From assembly GCF_018140925.1 (NCBI RefSeq), contig NZ_CP073315.1:372001-436000 (forward strand): DNA of 64,000 nucleotides, given 5' to 3'. The DNA comes from Psychrobacillus sp. INOP01 (GTDB taxonomy: Bacteria; Bacillota; Bacilli; Bacillales_A; Planococcaceae). Every line of letters starts with the position of its first letter. Positions within the stretch are counted from its first letter, which is position 1. The translations under genes were made by a program, and so were the position numbers. This document shows, piece after piece, positions 35,179 through 44,941 of this stretch. The notes under the pieces are model-generated. The model did not search any database. It was not told the DNA's origin and saw only the letters and a list, made by a program, of their open reading frames with translations.

Positions 35179-37380
35179 TTATTCTGTTTCTTCTTCATCT
35201 ATTTTTGCATTTGTGAATGCTGGTTTTATAAGAGAAGTAGAAGTGGAATCACTTACTGATGTTGCATTATTTTTTTGTTTGATTTCAAAATATTTATCGA
35301 CAAGTCTACGCGCTATTGCCGTAGAATAATTTGTTTTATATGACGATTCCAATGAAGCATGTGGGATAACAAGTGCGTATGCTATCTCAGGATTATCATA
35401 TGGGGCAAAACCAACATGAGTTAAGTTTACAGTACCAAATGTTCGCCATAATTCTGCATCAAAGTAGCTAGATTGAGCAGTTCCTGTTTTTCCTCCACCA
35501 GTAAATGGGGCATTTGAAAAAGCGCCTCTAGCCGTTCCTCTATCACCAAAATACACGAGTTTCATACCTTGACGAACACGTTCAATCTCCTCACGAGTGT
35601 TATCTACTGTGTTTAATATATTTGGAGTCATTTCTTTTACTACTTTACCTAGTTGGACACCATCCTCAGAAGGCTCTCTAATTTCCTTAACTACATGAGG
35701 TTGAATTCTACTACCACCATTAGCAAGAGTAGAAGCAAACTGAGCTAGTTGCAATGTAGTGTACGTATCAAACTGTCCAATACTTAAGTCTAATAGTTTA
35801 CCATCTTCAAATCCACCAGTGCTCCCGTTCACTTCTCCAGGCAGATCTATTCCTGTTAATGCTCCGAGTCCAAGTTGAGCATATCCACTTCTCATTTTAA
35901 GAAAGGCATCTGTCCCAAAGTTAATAGACTGATTTGCTCGATAAGTACTGCCCGCAATTCCATAAGCTGTTTTAAACATATACACGTTTGAAGAACGCTC
36001 TAGTGCTTGTAAATCAGTCATCCGTATACTTCCGGATCGGTTAAATACAGAACTTTTTGGCTCCGACCCCTTTATACGGATTGGTTCATCTACTAGTGAG
36101 GTTCCGATTTCTAATACCCCTTCGCGATAACCTGTAAGTATTGTACCTGGTTTCACTGTGGACCCCACTTCATATGCATTAGTAAATGCACCAAATGCGT
36201 AGTCTTTGATTTCTTTTGCACCTGTATCTTCATTTTTCCCAATTCTTTTACCTACTAGTGAAAGTACTTCCCCAGTATATGGATCCATCATAATAAAATA
36301 AGCATTTTGCAAATATTGAGCACCATTGTTTTTACTCAATTTAAGTAGTTCTTCTGCTAGAATTTCTTCATGTGCTAATTGAATTTCACTATCCATTGTT
36401 AACACTAAATCTTTTCCTGGTTCTCCTTCATAAACTGTTTGAATATCGATAACTCTTCCTTTTCCATCAGTTATATTTTTGACAACACTTTTTTGACCTT
36501 GGAGTACTTCCTCATACTGTTGTTCAATATAACTTGTTCCTACACGATCATTTCGAGAATAGTCTCGAGATAGAAAATAATCTAATCGGTCTTTTGGAAT
36601 ACCTACTTTGGGTAATGTAGTTGAGCCTAATATAGCAAGTGAGGAAGTTTTTACTCTTCTCCAATCTGTTGTAGTATTTACTCCCTCTAAATCACCTAGT
36701 CTTTCAGAGACCCGTGCAAATTCTTCAACTGTAACTTCTTCTTTCACGTCATCCCCTTTAATAATCTGAGGAGATAATGCATATCCAGAAGCCATTTCTC
36801 TATAAATTGCAATGACTTCCAATTCATCTGCGGTAAAGGAATTCAGTTGTTCATCCGTAATTCTACTTCTAGTCAAACGGTCGATTGCTCTATTTTGCTC
36901 TTTTTTTTCTAATTCTTCATCTGCTTCTATTGCTTTACGCTCTTTATCTGTCACCAATTCAAGTGCTTCCTCTGGATATTTTGTTAACCAGAAATCCTGC
37001 AAATCACTCTTGGTAATACCGTTTGGTTTCTTTTCTATTAGAATACTTAATGTTTCTGCAATTTTATACATTTCTTTTGATTTCGTTGTTTGCATTTTTG
37101 TATACGTAATCGCTCGTTGAGGAAGATTATCAACCATTATTCGCCCTTCACTATCGAAAATTCGACCGCGGGGTACACTAGTATTTACCGGGACTTCTTC
37201 GGTACGAGCTAAAGCTCGCGTATAATCTTCTCCTTTTACTATTTGTAAATAGCCTAAGCGAAGAATAAGCATTGTAAAAAGTACAAATATCGAGAAAAAC
37301 AGTATGTTCATACGAAAAGTAATATTTGCTCGTTGTTTAGCCTTCATACTTTGTGTACGTTTATTTGGAATTTTTCGCAT
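35179..37380 (-). CDS. pbpA: Class B penicillin-binding protein 2 (elongation transpeptidase)
   Basis: A 733-aa monofunctional transpeptidase with one N-terminal membrane helix (about 28-48), a dimerisation domain beginning VPRGRIFDSEGRIMV, and the transpeptidase domain. Active-site motifs are SxxK in EVGSTVKPG, SxN in ERSSNVYMFK and KTGT in GGGKTGTAQSSY. An insert rich in charged helices lies around residues 100-200. It cross-links peptidoglycan during rod elongation. The start is ATG 37380 with AGAAGG upstream. Position next to sodA matches B. subtilis pbpA. Confidence 0.94.
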   Translation of the reverse strand: MRKIPNKRTQSMKAKQRANITFRMNILFFSIFVLFTMLILRLGYLQIVKGEDYTRALARTEEVPVNTSVPRGRIFDSEGRIMVDNLPQRAITYTKMQTTKSKEMYKIAETLSILIEKKPNGITKSDLQDFWLTKYPEEALELVTDKERKAIEADEELEKKEQNRAIDRLTRSRITDEQLNSFTADELEVIAIYREMASGYALSPQIIKGDDVKEEVTVEEFARVSERLGDLEGVNTTTDWRRVKTSSLAILGSTTLPKVGIPKDRLDYFLSRDYSRNDRVGTSYIEQQYEEVLQGQKSVVKNITDGKGRVIDIQTVYEGEPGKDLVLTMDSEIQLAHEEILAEELLKLSKNNGAQYLQNAYFIMMDPYTGEVLSLVGKRIGKNEDTGAKEIKDYAFGAFTNAYEVGSTVKPGTILTGYREGVLEIGTSLVDEPIRIKGSEPKSSVFNRSGSIRMTDLQALERSSNVYMFKTAYGIAGSTYRANQSINFGTDAFLKMRSGYAQLGLGALTGIDLPGEVNGSTGGFEDGKLLDLSIGQFDTYTTLQLAQFASTLANGGSRIQPHVVKEIREPSEDGVQLGKVVKEMTPNILNTVDNTREEIERVRQGMKLVYFGDRGTARGAFSNAPFTGGGKTGTAQSSYFDAELWRTFGTVNLTHVGFAPYDNPEIAYALVIPHASLESSYKTNYSTAIARRLVDKYFEIKQKNNATSVSDSTSTSLIKPAFTNAKIDEEETE

Positions 37381-37427
37381 GAGATCACCTTCTTTATTAA
37401 ATAATTTCCTTAAGTATAGTGTAACAT

Positions 37428-37464
37428 AAAAAGCACACACTTTTAGACGAAAAAGTGTGTGCTA
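37428..37464 (-). terminator. Terminator of sodA
   Basis: On the minus strand AGCACACACTTTTT and AAAAGTGTGTGCT pair and are followed by TTTTTATG. It lies between sodA and the start of pbpA. Confidence 0.9.
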
Positions 37465-37506
37465 AGTTTCAATTATTATGCAAATTATACTGCTAAACCA
37501 ATATTA

Positions 37507-38115
37507 TTATTTTGCAGCAGCAAAACGTTTTGATACTTCATCCCAATTTACTACATTCCAGAATGAACCGATGTAGTCAGGACGACGGTTTTGATAGTTT
37601 AGGTAGTAAGCATGCTCCCATACGTCTAAACCTAATAATGGAGTTTTACCTTCCATAATCGGTGAATCTTGGTTCGCTGTAGAAGAAACTTCTAATTCTC
37701 CATTAGCTACTGATAACCAAGCCCAACCTGATCCAAAGCGAGTTGTAGCTGCTTTAGCGAACTCTTCTTTAAATGCATCAAAGCTACCGAATTTAGCATC
37801 GATTGCTGTAGCTAATTCACCTGTTGGATTTCCGCCACCGTTTGGTGAAAGGATTTGCCAAAATAATGAGTGGTTAGCATGTCCGCCACCATTGTTGCGA
37901 ACTGCCGTACGAATTGCTTCAGGAACAGCATCTAAATTTGCGATTAACTCTTCCACTGATTTGCCTTGTAAATCAGAATGATCTGCAAGCGCATTATTTA
38001 CGTTTGTCACGTAAGTATTGTGGTGTTTAGTGTGATGAATATTCATCGTTTCTTTGTCGATATGTGGTTCTAGTGCATCATATGCGTAAGGTAATTCTGG
38101 TAATTCATATGCCAT
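37507..38115 (-). CDS. sodA: Superoxide dismutase (Mn/Fe)
   Basis: A 202-aa cytoplasmic enzyme converting superoxide to hydrogen peroxide and oxygen. Metal ligands are His in [13 protein letters not shown], His in [10 protein letters not shown], Asp and His in [19 protein letters not shown]. The GGGHANH and NRRPDYI patterns favour the manganese form. AGGAGG lies about 8 bases before the ATG. Single-gene transcript with its own terminator. Confidence 0.97.
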   Translation of the reverse strand: MAYELPELPYAYDALEPHIDKETMNIHHTKHHNTYVTNVNNALADHSDLQGKSVEELIANLDAVPEAIRTAVRNNGGGHANHSLFWQILSPNGGGNPTGELATAIDAKFGSFDAFKEEFAKAATTRFGSGWAWLSVANGELEVSSTANQDSPIMEGKTPLLGLDVWEHAYYLNYQNRRPDYIGSFWNVVNWDEVSKRFAAAK

Positions 38116-38236
38116 TATTGTTTCCTCCTAAAAAATATTTTAGAAAATTCTTTCCATGTATTAGCGTATCAAACTATGAACAATCGTTCAATTAAAATCG
38201 ACTAAAATAATTATTATCATACTTTTGACTGAACTT

Positions 38237-38391
38237 ATTCCGCATTAACGGGCAGTAATCACTTCCAATTTCAACGCCTTGTCCAAGAATTGAAGCGTAT
38301 AGTTAAAATCAACTGCCCGTAAACGCTCGAATGGTTCAACCAACAATCAGTGTGGATGAAGATACTCCCCACTGATTGAAGTTTCACTTTA
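38237..38391 (-). repeat. Family C 3'-end element after the DUF456 gene (copy C2)
   Basis: On the minus strand it begins with the stop codon of the gene: TAAAGTGAAACTTCAATC, then CAGTGGGGAG with CCACACTGATTG as the first hairpin. The second half runs from TTTACGGGCAGT to ACTGCCCGTTAATGCGG, an inverted pair. It shares the order and end points of C1, with an unrelated sequence between the second pair. Confidence 0.8.
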
Positions 38392-38871
38392 TACGAAGAA
38401 AACAAACACAATGAGCATAATGACTAAAATAATAATTTTTACTACAGATGAAGTTAAAAAACCAATTAAAGAACCTACACCTGACTTAATTGCTTGTTTT
38501 AAACCAAGGCGCGTAACGATTAATTCTGCAATAACGGCCCCTATAAATGGTCCTATTAAAATACCTGCTACAGGAATAACAAATGGACCAAAAAGCAGTC
38601 CAATTGTACTTCCCCAAACCCCAGCTTTAGTGCCACCGAACTTTTTCACACCAAAAGCATTTGCCGCCATATCTGCACTAAACAATAATACAACAAACAA
38701 AATTTGAATTACCCAAAACAGCCATGTTAGCTCTGTAAAGGAAAAAAACAACCCATATACCACATATCCCAAAAGCATAAACACTACTGATGGAATTATT
38801 GGATAGAACGTTCCGACAAAGGCGACGATGAAACATATAACGATTAATATCCAACCGATAATTTCTATCAT
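38389..38871 (-). CDS. yqgC: DUF456 membrane protein (YqgC)
   Basis: A 160-aa protein with four to five membrane helices and a Gly-rich centre (GVWGSTIGLLFGPFVIPVAGILIGPFIGAVIAE) typical of DUF456. Function unknown. It overlaps the upstream Na/Pi cotransporter gene by four bases, so the two are cotranscribed. Its stop codon is the first triplet of family C element C2. Confidence 0.85.
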   Translation of the reverse strand: MIEIIGWILIVICFIVAFVGTFYPIIPSVVFMLLGYVVYGLFFSFTELTWLFWVIQILFVVLLFSADMAANAFGVKKFGGTKAGVWGSTIGLLFGPFVIPVAGILIGPFIGAVIAELIVTRLGLKQAIKSGVGSLIGFLTSSVVKIIILVIMLIVFVFFV

Positions 38872-40499
38872 ATTCTTTTACCTAAAACTGCTTCTGCAAT
38901 ATTAGAAGCGTGATCACCTATACGCTCAAGGTTGCTCAAAATATCTACAAACATAATTCCCGCTTGACCAGAGCAATGTCCTTCGTTTACGCGAAGTATG
39001 TGATTTTTTCTAAACTGACGTTCCATTTTATCAATTACATTTTCTTGCTCCGACACGTTTTGCGCTAATTCAACATTGTTCGTATCTAATGCTTCCAATG
39101 CTTTCGAAACTGTTGTTATTGTAAGCTCAAACATTTCTGAAACATCTTTTATAGCATCTTCTGTAAGAATTAAACGATTCACTTCTCTATATTCGATTAA
39201 TTCAATAATATTTTCAAAGTGATCCCCAATTCTTTCTACATCTCGTACCGTATCCATTAAGATATTATGTCGAGCAGAATCTTGTGCTGATAAAGACTGA
39301 GAAGATATCTGTACGAGATAATCTGTAATTTTCTGATCTAAATTATTCAAAGCATCTTCTATTTGATAGCCTAAGGCTGCTTCTTTTTTGTTATTCGTTC
39401 TTAAATAAGAATAAGTTGTTTCTAGTCCTTGAACACTTAGAGCACCCATACGCAATATTTCTTCTTTTGCCTGTCCAATTGCAATGGATGGTGATTGTTC
39501 AATAAAGTGAACGTCTAAATGTTTTGGTTTATATTCAATTGAGACATCTTCTCCTGGAATAAGTTTTGTAACAAGATAAGCCCATGCACCAATAAGCGGG
39601 AATTGTATCATCGTATTAGCTACATTAAAAGATCCGTGGGCAAATGCTATTTGCATTTTACTTTCCAAATCAAGCACTCCAGATATCCACTGTATATACA
39701 TTGTAAAAGGCGTCAACAAAATTAAAAATATTATACTACCGACGACGTTAAATAGTACATGTGTAGCTGCTGCGCGTTTGGCTGCAACTGAAGCACCTAA
39801 AGAAGCAAGTATCGCTGTAATAGTTGTACCAATATTATCTCCGAATAGAACTGGCAGAGAGCCTGATAATGAAAGAAGGTTTTCTGCATAAAGTCCTTGT
39901 AAAATTGCAACAGTTGCACTCGAACTTTGAACGATTAATGTAAAAATTGTTCCTGCAAATACTCCAAGAATAGGGCTATCACTCATACTAAGTGTAAAGT
40001 CAGTGAAAGCAGTCATTTCTCTTAGAGGCTTCATCCCATCGCTCATCAGTTCGAGTCCAAGGAACAACCCACCAAAACCAAAAATAACTTCTCCTAAATT
40101 TTGAATTTTGTTTTTCTTAAAGAAGAACAAAAGAAATGCCCCAACAGCCATTATAGGTAAAGCATATCCACCAACATCGAAGCCGATGATAAAAGCAGTT
40201 ACAGTTGTACCGATATTGGCACCCATAATTACTCCAATTGCTTGTCTTAGCTTCATAAATCCTGCGCTAACTAACCCAACTGTTATAACCGTCGTACCCG
40301 AGCTAGACTGAATAAGAACAGTAACGATAATACCGACTAAAACACCCATAAAAGGATTGGTTGTGTACTTATCTAAAATGTCACGAAGTCTATCCCCCGC
40401 AGCTTTTTGAAGACCATCACCCATAAATTTAATGGCGAATAAGAAAATACCCAATCCACCAAAAAATTGAAAGAGCATTTCTTGCCAATTTAATTCCAC
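38868..40499 (-). CDS. Na/Pi cotransporter family protein
   Basis: A 543-aa protein of the NptA/YjbB group. The membrane part holds two inverted QSSS repeats (VLIQSSSGTTVITVGLVSAG and LIVQSSSATVAILQGLY), the sodium/phosphate signature. The C-terminal 200 residues form a PhoU-like helical domain (VRDVERIGDHFENI, LERIGDHASNIAEA). It gives a second, non-ABC phosphate route near pst. No Pho box was seen upstream. A GGGAG is close to the start. Confidence 0.92.
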   Translation of the reverse strand: MELNWQEMLFQFFGGLGIFLFAIKFMGDGLQKAAGDRLRDILDKYTTNPFMGVLVGIIVTVLIQSSSGTTVITVGLVSAGFMKLRQAIGVIMGANIGTTVTAFIIGFDVGGYALPIMAVGAFLLFFFKKNKIQNLGEVIFGFGGLFLGLELMSDGMKPLREMTAFTDFTLSMSDSPILGVFAGTIFTLIVQSSSATVAILQGLYAENLLSLSGSLPVLFGDNIGTTITAILASLGASVAAKRAAATHVLFNVVGSIIFLILLTPFTMYIQWISGVLDLESKMQIAFAHGSFNVANTMIQFPLIGAWAYLVTKLIPGEDVSIEYKPKHLDVHFIEQSPSIAIGQAKEEILRMGALSVQGLETTYSYLRTNNKKEAALGYQIEDALNNLDQKITDYLVQISSQSLSAQDSARHNILMDTVRDVERIGDHFENIIELIEYREVNRLILTEDAIKDVSEMFELTITTVSKALEALDTNNVELAQNVSEQENVIDKMERQFRKNHILRVNEGHCSGQAGIMFVDILSNLERIGDHASNIAEAVLGKRI

Positions 40500-40671
40500 T
40501 TAATACTCAACTCCCGTTTTCGACAATTTTCACATACATACCTATTATTCATTAATAATGAAGGTATTGTAAATAGATTCAAATATTATTTACAATTTCT
40601 TAACAAAGTAATTTCTACTTTTTGTTTTCCGTATCTTTGATGTTAGAATATAAGTGAAAGGGTGACATCAT

Positions 40672-41172
40672 TTGAGTTTATTACAACTGTTCAAATCTAG
40701 CTTATATAGTTCCAAAAAAATGGCTGCATTTCGACTTATTCCGATTGGGAAAGTAATGCAATATATATTTATTTATATATTAATCATGTCCATTATCTCT
40801 TTTGTTTATTTTCTTAACGGAATTTCTGACCAACAACAATCGATGGAAGGATTACTTGAGTACTTTTCTCAGATTCAATGGCTCTTATATCCATTCTCCT
40901 TTATATTCTTATTTGTATTGAATACTTTATTTATTTTTGTTCGTATTAGTATATTTGCATACATAGGGAGTATCATCCTTCACATTAGAAAAAGAAAAGG
41001 TGATTATCGTCATATTTGGAGAACGGCTTTATTTGCAAATACGATTCCGATGTTGCTATCTATCATTTTTGCTATACTACAACTTTCTAATAACTATATT
41101 CAACTCGTAATCTATACTATAAGTTTAGTAATTATCATTTCAGCAACTAAATACTATCCAGTTAAAAGATAA
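40672..41172 (+). CDS. yqgB: DUF1189 membrane protein (YqgB-like)
   Basis: A 166-aa protein with four membrane helices; QLFKSSLYSSKKMAAFR at the start is the DUF1189 signature. The start is TTG with GAAAGGGTG eight to nine bases upstream. In B. subtilis yqgB lies beside yqgC; here it is divergent from the yqgC-containing pair. Function unknown. Confidence 0.82.
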   Translation: MSLLQLFKSSLYSSKKMAAFRLIPIGKVMQYIFIYILIMSIISFVYFLNGISDQQQSMEGLLEYFSQIQWLLYPFSFIFLFVLNTLFIFVRISIFAYIGSIILHIRKRKGDYRHIWRTALFANTIPMLLSIIFAILQLSNNYIQLVIYTISLVIIISATKYYPVKR

Positions 41173-41221
41173 TACATAGTACCCCTTTACCCTGCATAGA
41201 GTAGGTAGAGGGGGTTTTAAT

Positions 41222-41542
41222 ATGAAAATATTCGTAGCAACTATTCTATTACTCATTTCTTTTTATATCGTAAAAGTAGATTTAATCGAGGGAACCATCC
41301 CACTTGCCTACTCTTCTCAGCCAGTTGAATGTGAAAAAAAATTAGATTATATAACAGTAGAAATTGTCGCGGGAGATACACTACATTCCTTATTTTCTCT
41401 ATATCCTTCTAATGAATCTATCACTTTCACAGAGAGACTAACTGACTTTTATAATCTAAATCCGCATTTTATAAATCAGTCCTTCAAAGTAGGAGAAAAT
41501 GTATTGTTACCTGTTTATGCACTGTCTGCGGAATGTAAATAA
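41222..41542 (+). CDS. Secreted LysM-like protein (YqfZ position)
   Basis: A 106-aa protein with an N-terminal signal or anchor helix (FVATILLLISFYIV) and a single LysM-like domain: TVEIVAGDTLHSLFSLYP to NPHFINQSFKVGENVLLPV. It likely binds peptidoglycan. B. subtilis yqfZ, also with a LysM-like domain, occupies the same place near ispG. GAGGGGG lies seven bases before the ATG. Confidence 0.7.
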   Translation: MKIFVATILLLISFYIVKVDLIEGTIPLAYSSQPVECEKKLDYITVEIVAGDTLHSLFSLYPSNESITFTERLTDFYNLNPHFINQSFKVGENVLLPVYALSAECK

Positions 41543-41635
41543 TGTAAAGTAGAGCTTTCTTTCTTGTCATTTCATTCAAAAGACTGATAAAATGATGGAT
41601 AGTGATGGCATATGCCTCAAGAAGGAGAGAATTTC

Positions 41636-42760
41636 ATGAGTGGAATAATTCATCGTTCCAAAACTCGTCCAGTGCGAGTTGGAAACTTAACAATAGGTGG
41701 AAGCAATGAGCTATTTATACAAAGTATGACAACAACAAAAACACATGACGTAGAAGCAACAGTTGCTGAAATCCTACGATTAGAGGAAGCCGGCTGTCAA
41801 ATCGTACGTGTCGCATGTCCAGATGAACGCGCAGCATATTCTATCGGAGAAATAAAAAAACGTATTAATATCCCTTTAGTAGTGGATATACACTTTGACT
41901 ATAAGTTAGCGCTAATTGCGATTGAGCAAGGTGCTGATAAAATACGTATTAACCCAGGTAATATTGGGCGTAAAGAAAAAGTAGAAGCGGTTGTTAATGC
42001 AGCTAAAGCAAAAGGGATTCCAATTCGAATTGGGGTAAACGCTGGTTCCCTAGAAAGAAAGATTTTAGAAAAATACGGTTACCCTACAGCTGATGGAATG
42101 GTAGAAAGTGCGTTACATCATATTAAAATTCTAGAAGACTTAGACTTTCATGACATCATCGTTTCTATGAAAGCATCGGATGTAACACTTGCTGTTGAAG
42201 CTTACCGTAAAGCATCAGAAGCATTTGACTACCCTCTGCATTTAGGAATTACTGAGTCTGGAACACTTTTCTCAGGTTCTATCAAAAGTGCTGCTGGATT
42301 AGGAACACTGTTAAGTATGGGAATCGGTAACACGATGCGTGTGTCCTTAAGTGCAGACCCAGTAGAAGAAATTAAAGTTGCTCGCGAATTACTAAAAGTT
42401 TTTGGATTATCTTCTAATGCAGCTACTTTAATCTCTTGTCCTACATGCGGGCGCATTGAAATTGACCTAATAAAAATTGCAAATGAAGTGGAAGAATACA
42501 TCTCAAAAATTAAAGCACCTATTAAAGTTGCAGTACTTGGATGCGCAGTTAACGGTCCTGGTGAGGCTCGTGAAGCTGATATAGGGATCGCAGGCGCACG
42601 TGGAGAAGGTCTGTTATTCATGAAGGGCAAAACAGTTCGTAAAGTACCTGAAGAAACAATGGTAGAGGAACTAAAAGTTGAAATAGATAAGATTGCTGCA
42701 GAATATTTTGCAAATAAAGAACTAGAAGAACAGCAAGATCAAGAAAAACAACAAGCGTAA
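41636..42760 (+). CDS. ispG: 4-hydroxy-3-methylbut-2-en-1-yl diphosphate synthase
   Basis: A 374-aa [4Fe-4S] enzyme of the MEP isoprenoid pathway, making HMBPP from MEcPP. The TIM-barrel part includes [18 protein letters not shown] and RINPGNIG; the cluster ligands are in [14 protein letters not shown] and [12 protein letters not shown]. The start is ATG 41636 with AAGGAGAG upstream; an ATG eight codons earlier precedes that site. Its pathway successor, ispH, is at 49040. Confidence 0.97.
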   Translation: MSGIIHRSKTRPVRVGNLTIGGSNELFIQSMTTTKTHDVEATVAEILRLEEAGCQIVRVACPDERAAYSIGEIKKRINIPLVVDIHFDYKLALIAIEQGADKIRINPGNIGRKEKVEAVVNAAKAKGIPIRIGVNAGSLERKILEKYGYPTADGMVESALHHIKILEDLDFHDIIVSMKASDVTLAVEAYRKASEAFDYPLHLGITESGTLFSGSIKSAAGLGTLLSMGIGNTMRVSLSADPVEEIKVARELLKVFGLSSNAATLISCPTCGRIEIDLIKIANEVEEYISKIKAPIKVAVLGCAVNGPGEAREADIGIAGARGEGLLFMKGKTVRKVPEETMVEELKVEIDKIAAEYFANKELEEQQDQEKQQA

Positions 42761-42772
42761 GGAATGGTGCAA

Positions 42773-43351
42773 TTGACGAATATACGATTTGGTATCGATA
42801 TAGACGGGACAGTAACATCCCCTACTTCTTTGCTTCCCCATATTAACGAAGCATTTAAATGTAATTTACAGCTAGAGGATATAAAAGAATATGATTTAAC
42901 AAAGGCGTTTCCTGTAAGTGAGAAGGATTTCTATGAATGGTTTAAGAAAGCAGAACCTATCATTTATGCTACTTCGCCTATTCAACCAGATGCACACGCT
43001 GTATTATCGGCTTGGAAAGAAAAATACGAGTTATATTTCATTTCCGCTCGTGGAGATAATGTGATGGATATTACGTTAGATTGGTTCAAACAACAAGAAC
43101 TGTTATACGATCACATTGAGTTAATAGGAACACATAACAAAATTGAAACTGCTCGTAAACATGGTGTTCACGCATTTTTCGAAGACAAACATGATAACGC
43201 AGTAGAAATTAGTGAGGAACTTGATATTCCAGTGTTATTATTTAATACTCCGTATAATCAGTTGCCAGTTCCATCTCGCGTTATCCGAGTAAATAATTGG
43301 ATTGAAGCGAATAAATGGATTGAAAAGGAATTTTCAATGTCAATAAAATAA
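42773..43351 (+). CDS. yqfW: Putative 5'(3')-deoxyribonucleotidase (YqfW)
   Basis: A 192-aa HAD-family phosphatase. Motif I is GIDIDGTVTSP, motif II is YFISARGD, and FFEDKHDN holds the final acidic pair. Similar proteins are nucleotidases. I favour TTG 42773, with AAGGA nine bases upstream; an ATG at 42764 lies directly against that site. It follows ispG after 12 bases and ends at a terminator. Confidence 0.85.
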   Translation: MTNIRFGIDIDGTVTSPTSLLPHINEAFKCNLQLEDIKEYDLTKAFPVSEKDFYEWFKKAEPIIYATSPIQPDAHAVLSAWKEKYELYFISARGDNVMDITLDWFKQQELLYDHIELIGTHNKIETARKHGVHAFFEDKHDNAVEISEELDIPVLLFNTPYNQLPVPSRVIRVNNWIEANKWIEKEFSMSIK

Positions 43352-43356
43352 ATTTA

Positions 43357-43387
43357 AGGCTAACCTCTCAGAGGTTAGCCTTTTTTA
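43357..43387 (+). terminator. Terminator of ispG-yqfW
   Basis: AAGGCTAACCTCT-C-AGAGGTTAGCCTTTTTT is a perfect stem with a T run, six bases after the stop. Confidence 0.93.
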
Positions 43388-43482
43388 TAGATAAGTAAAT
43401 ATAGTTAATCATGTTGCGGATTAACTGATACTACTGCTTTCTATTTCGCCAGGAGCAGAAATCAACATTGTTCGGATTTCGC

Positions 43483-43598
43483 CTAGAATATAATTTGTAG
43501 TAGGGAGTTAATTTGATTTTCGTTTATTACCCGACAAAGCTGCGCAAGTTCATCTTGAGACAGGTTTTTCCTTACGTTCCCTTGTCATTATATTTCAC
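43483..43598 (-). pseudogene. Decayed XRE-type HTH regulator
   Basis: On the minus strand one frame reads KNLSQDELAQLCRV then INENQINSLLQIIF and a stop. This is recognisable as the small Xre-like regulators of the type RxxKNLSQxELA...QTINAIEN..NPSL. The start lies in another frame (MTRERKEK from ATG 43588, after an AGGTG), so at least one frameshift and an inner deletion separate the parts. A short stretch at 43441-43482 also resembles the end of repeat A3. Confidence 0.5.
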
Positions 43599-43642
43599 AT
43601 ATAAACACCTCACAATATGTCAAACATGTTTAGCAAAATATC

Positions 43643-43685
43643 AAAAAAATAGTGCAAACCATATGCTGGTTTACACTACTTTTTA
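43643..43685 (-). terminator. Terminator of the zur operon
   Basis: On the minus strand AGTAGTGTAAACCAGC and ATGGTTTGCACTAT pair, followed by seven T. Confidence 0.88.
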
Positions 43686-44096
43686 TTAATGACATGAAGG
43701 GCAATTGCCGTAGATTTCAAATTTATGATTTTCTATCTCGTATCCAGGTATTGCATTTTGTAGTACTTCCATTGGACAAAATGGAATTTCTTTAATGTTA
43801 CCGCAGGACATGCAGATGAAATGGTGATGATGATGATCAGCCTCACACTGCATTCTAAAATGTTTCTCCCCTGTTAACTCAGTTTCTTCTAAAATCCCCA
43901 AATCTACAAATGTGCTTAAATTTCTATAAATTGTATCATAGCTCATCCCAGGATGTTCTTTTTTCATCACATTAAGAATGTCTTTAGCTGTTATATATTT
44001 TTCTGTTTCTGAAAAAATACTGAGTATTTGCTCACGTTTATCTGTTTTTTTAAATCCTTCATTTTTAAGAATGTCCCATGCTTTTTCTATATTCAC
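43686..44096 (-). CDS. zur: Zinc uptake regulator, Fur family
   Basis: A 136-aa Fur-family repressor. The winged helix (KTDKREQILSIF, DTIYRNLSTF) is followed by the metal-binding domain with DHHHHHFICMSCGNIKEI and a terminal CPSCH; the two CxxC pairs hold structural zinc. The link to znuBC makes Zur more likely than PerR or Fur. The start is GTG, overlapping the znuB stop by four bases, so zur is cotranscribed with the transporter it controls. Confidence 0.88.
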   Translation of the reverse strand: MNIEKAWDILKNEGFKKTDKREQILSIFSETEKYITAKDILNVMKKEHPGMSYDTIYRNLSTFVDLGILEETELTGEKHFRMQCEADHHHHHFICMSCGNIKEIPFCPMEVLQNAIPGYEIENHKFEIYGNCPSCH

Positions 44097-44941
44097 CCTG
44101 AAACAGCTCCCTTGCTCCCTATCTTTTTCGATAAAATAGTTAGAAGTAAAATGATAATCGATGTAACTACAATTGTTCCACCTGGTGCTAAATCTAAATA
44201 GAATGCACTAACTAAACCGACAATAACAGACAACTCGCCGAATATTACAGATAGCAGAATCGCTTGTTTAAAGCTTTTTGAAATACGCATAGCAGCAGCA
44301 ACGGGTAATGTCATAAGTGAGGATACAAGTAAGATACCAACAATTCGCATAGACCCTGCAATAACTAATGCAGTCACAATCATAAATAAAACATGAATCC
44401 ATTTAGCTGGAAGACCTGATGCTTTCGCATATTCCTCATCAAAAGAAAGCACAAATAATTCCTTAAAAAATAAACTTAAAAATAATATTACAATAAAAGT
44501 AATACCAATAATAATCCATAAATCCTGACGACTTACTGCCGATACAGAACCAAATAAATAACTAAATAAGTCAGAACTAAATCCCTCTGCTAATGAGATA
44601 AAAATTGCACCAAAACCAAGACCAGCAGACATGATTATTGGTATAGCAAGTTCCTCATAGTGTTTATATAATCTTCTTAATCTTTCAATAAACAACGAGC
44701 CGGTTACCGATGCTACAATTCCTAAATACAGAGGGTTTAATAAAGCTAATGCCCCGAAGGTTTGGCTTAAATATAGGCTACCAGCAATACCTGCTAAAGT
44801 AACATGGCTCAATGCATCTGCTATTAACGAAAGTCTGCGTACAACGATAAATACACCTAATAGTGGAGCAATAAAACCAATGATTAAGCCTGAGGCAAAG
44901 GCATTTTGTAAAAACTCATACTGAAAAATAGACTCAATCAT
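44093..44941 (-). CDS. znuB: Zinc ABC transporter permease
   Basis: A 282-aa ABC-3 family permease with eight or so membrane helices; RRLSLIADALSHVTLAGIAG is the family signature. It imports Zn2+ with the ATPase encoded upstream. It overlaps znuC and zur by four bases each (ATGA/GTGA junctions). No zinc-binding lipoprotein gene (znuA) is in the window, so that part must be encoded elsewhere. Confidence 0.9.
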   Translation of the reverse strand: MIESIFQYEFLQNAFASGLIIGFIAPLLGVFIVVRRLSLIADALSHVTLAGIAGSLYLSQTFGALALLNPLYLGIVASVTGSLFIERLRRLYKHYEELAIPIIMSAGLGFGAIFISLAEGFSSDLFSYLFGSVSAVSRQDLWIIIGITFIVILFLSLFFKELFVLSFDEEYAKASGLPAKWIHVLFMIVTALVIAGSMRIVGILLVSSLMTLPVAAAMRISKSFKQAILLSVIFGELSVIVGLVSAFYLDLAPGGTIVVTSIIILLLTILSKKIGSKGAVSG

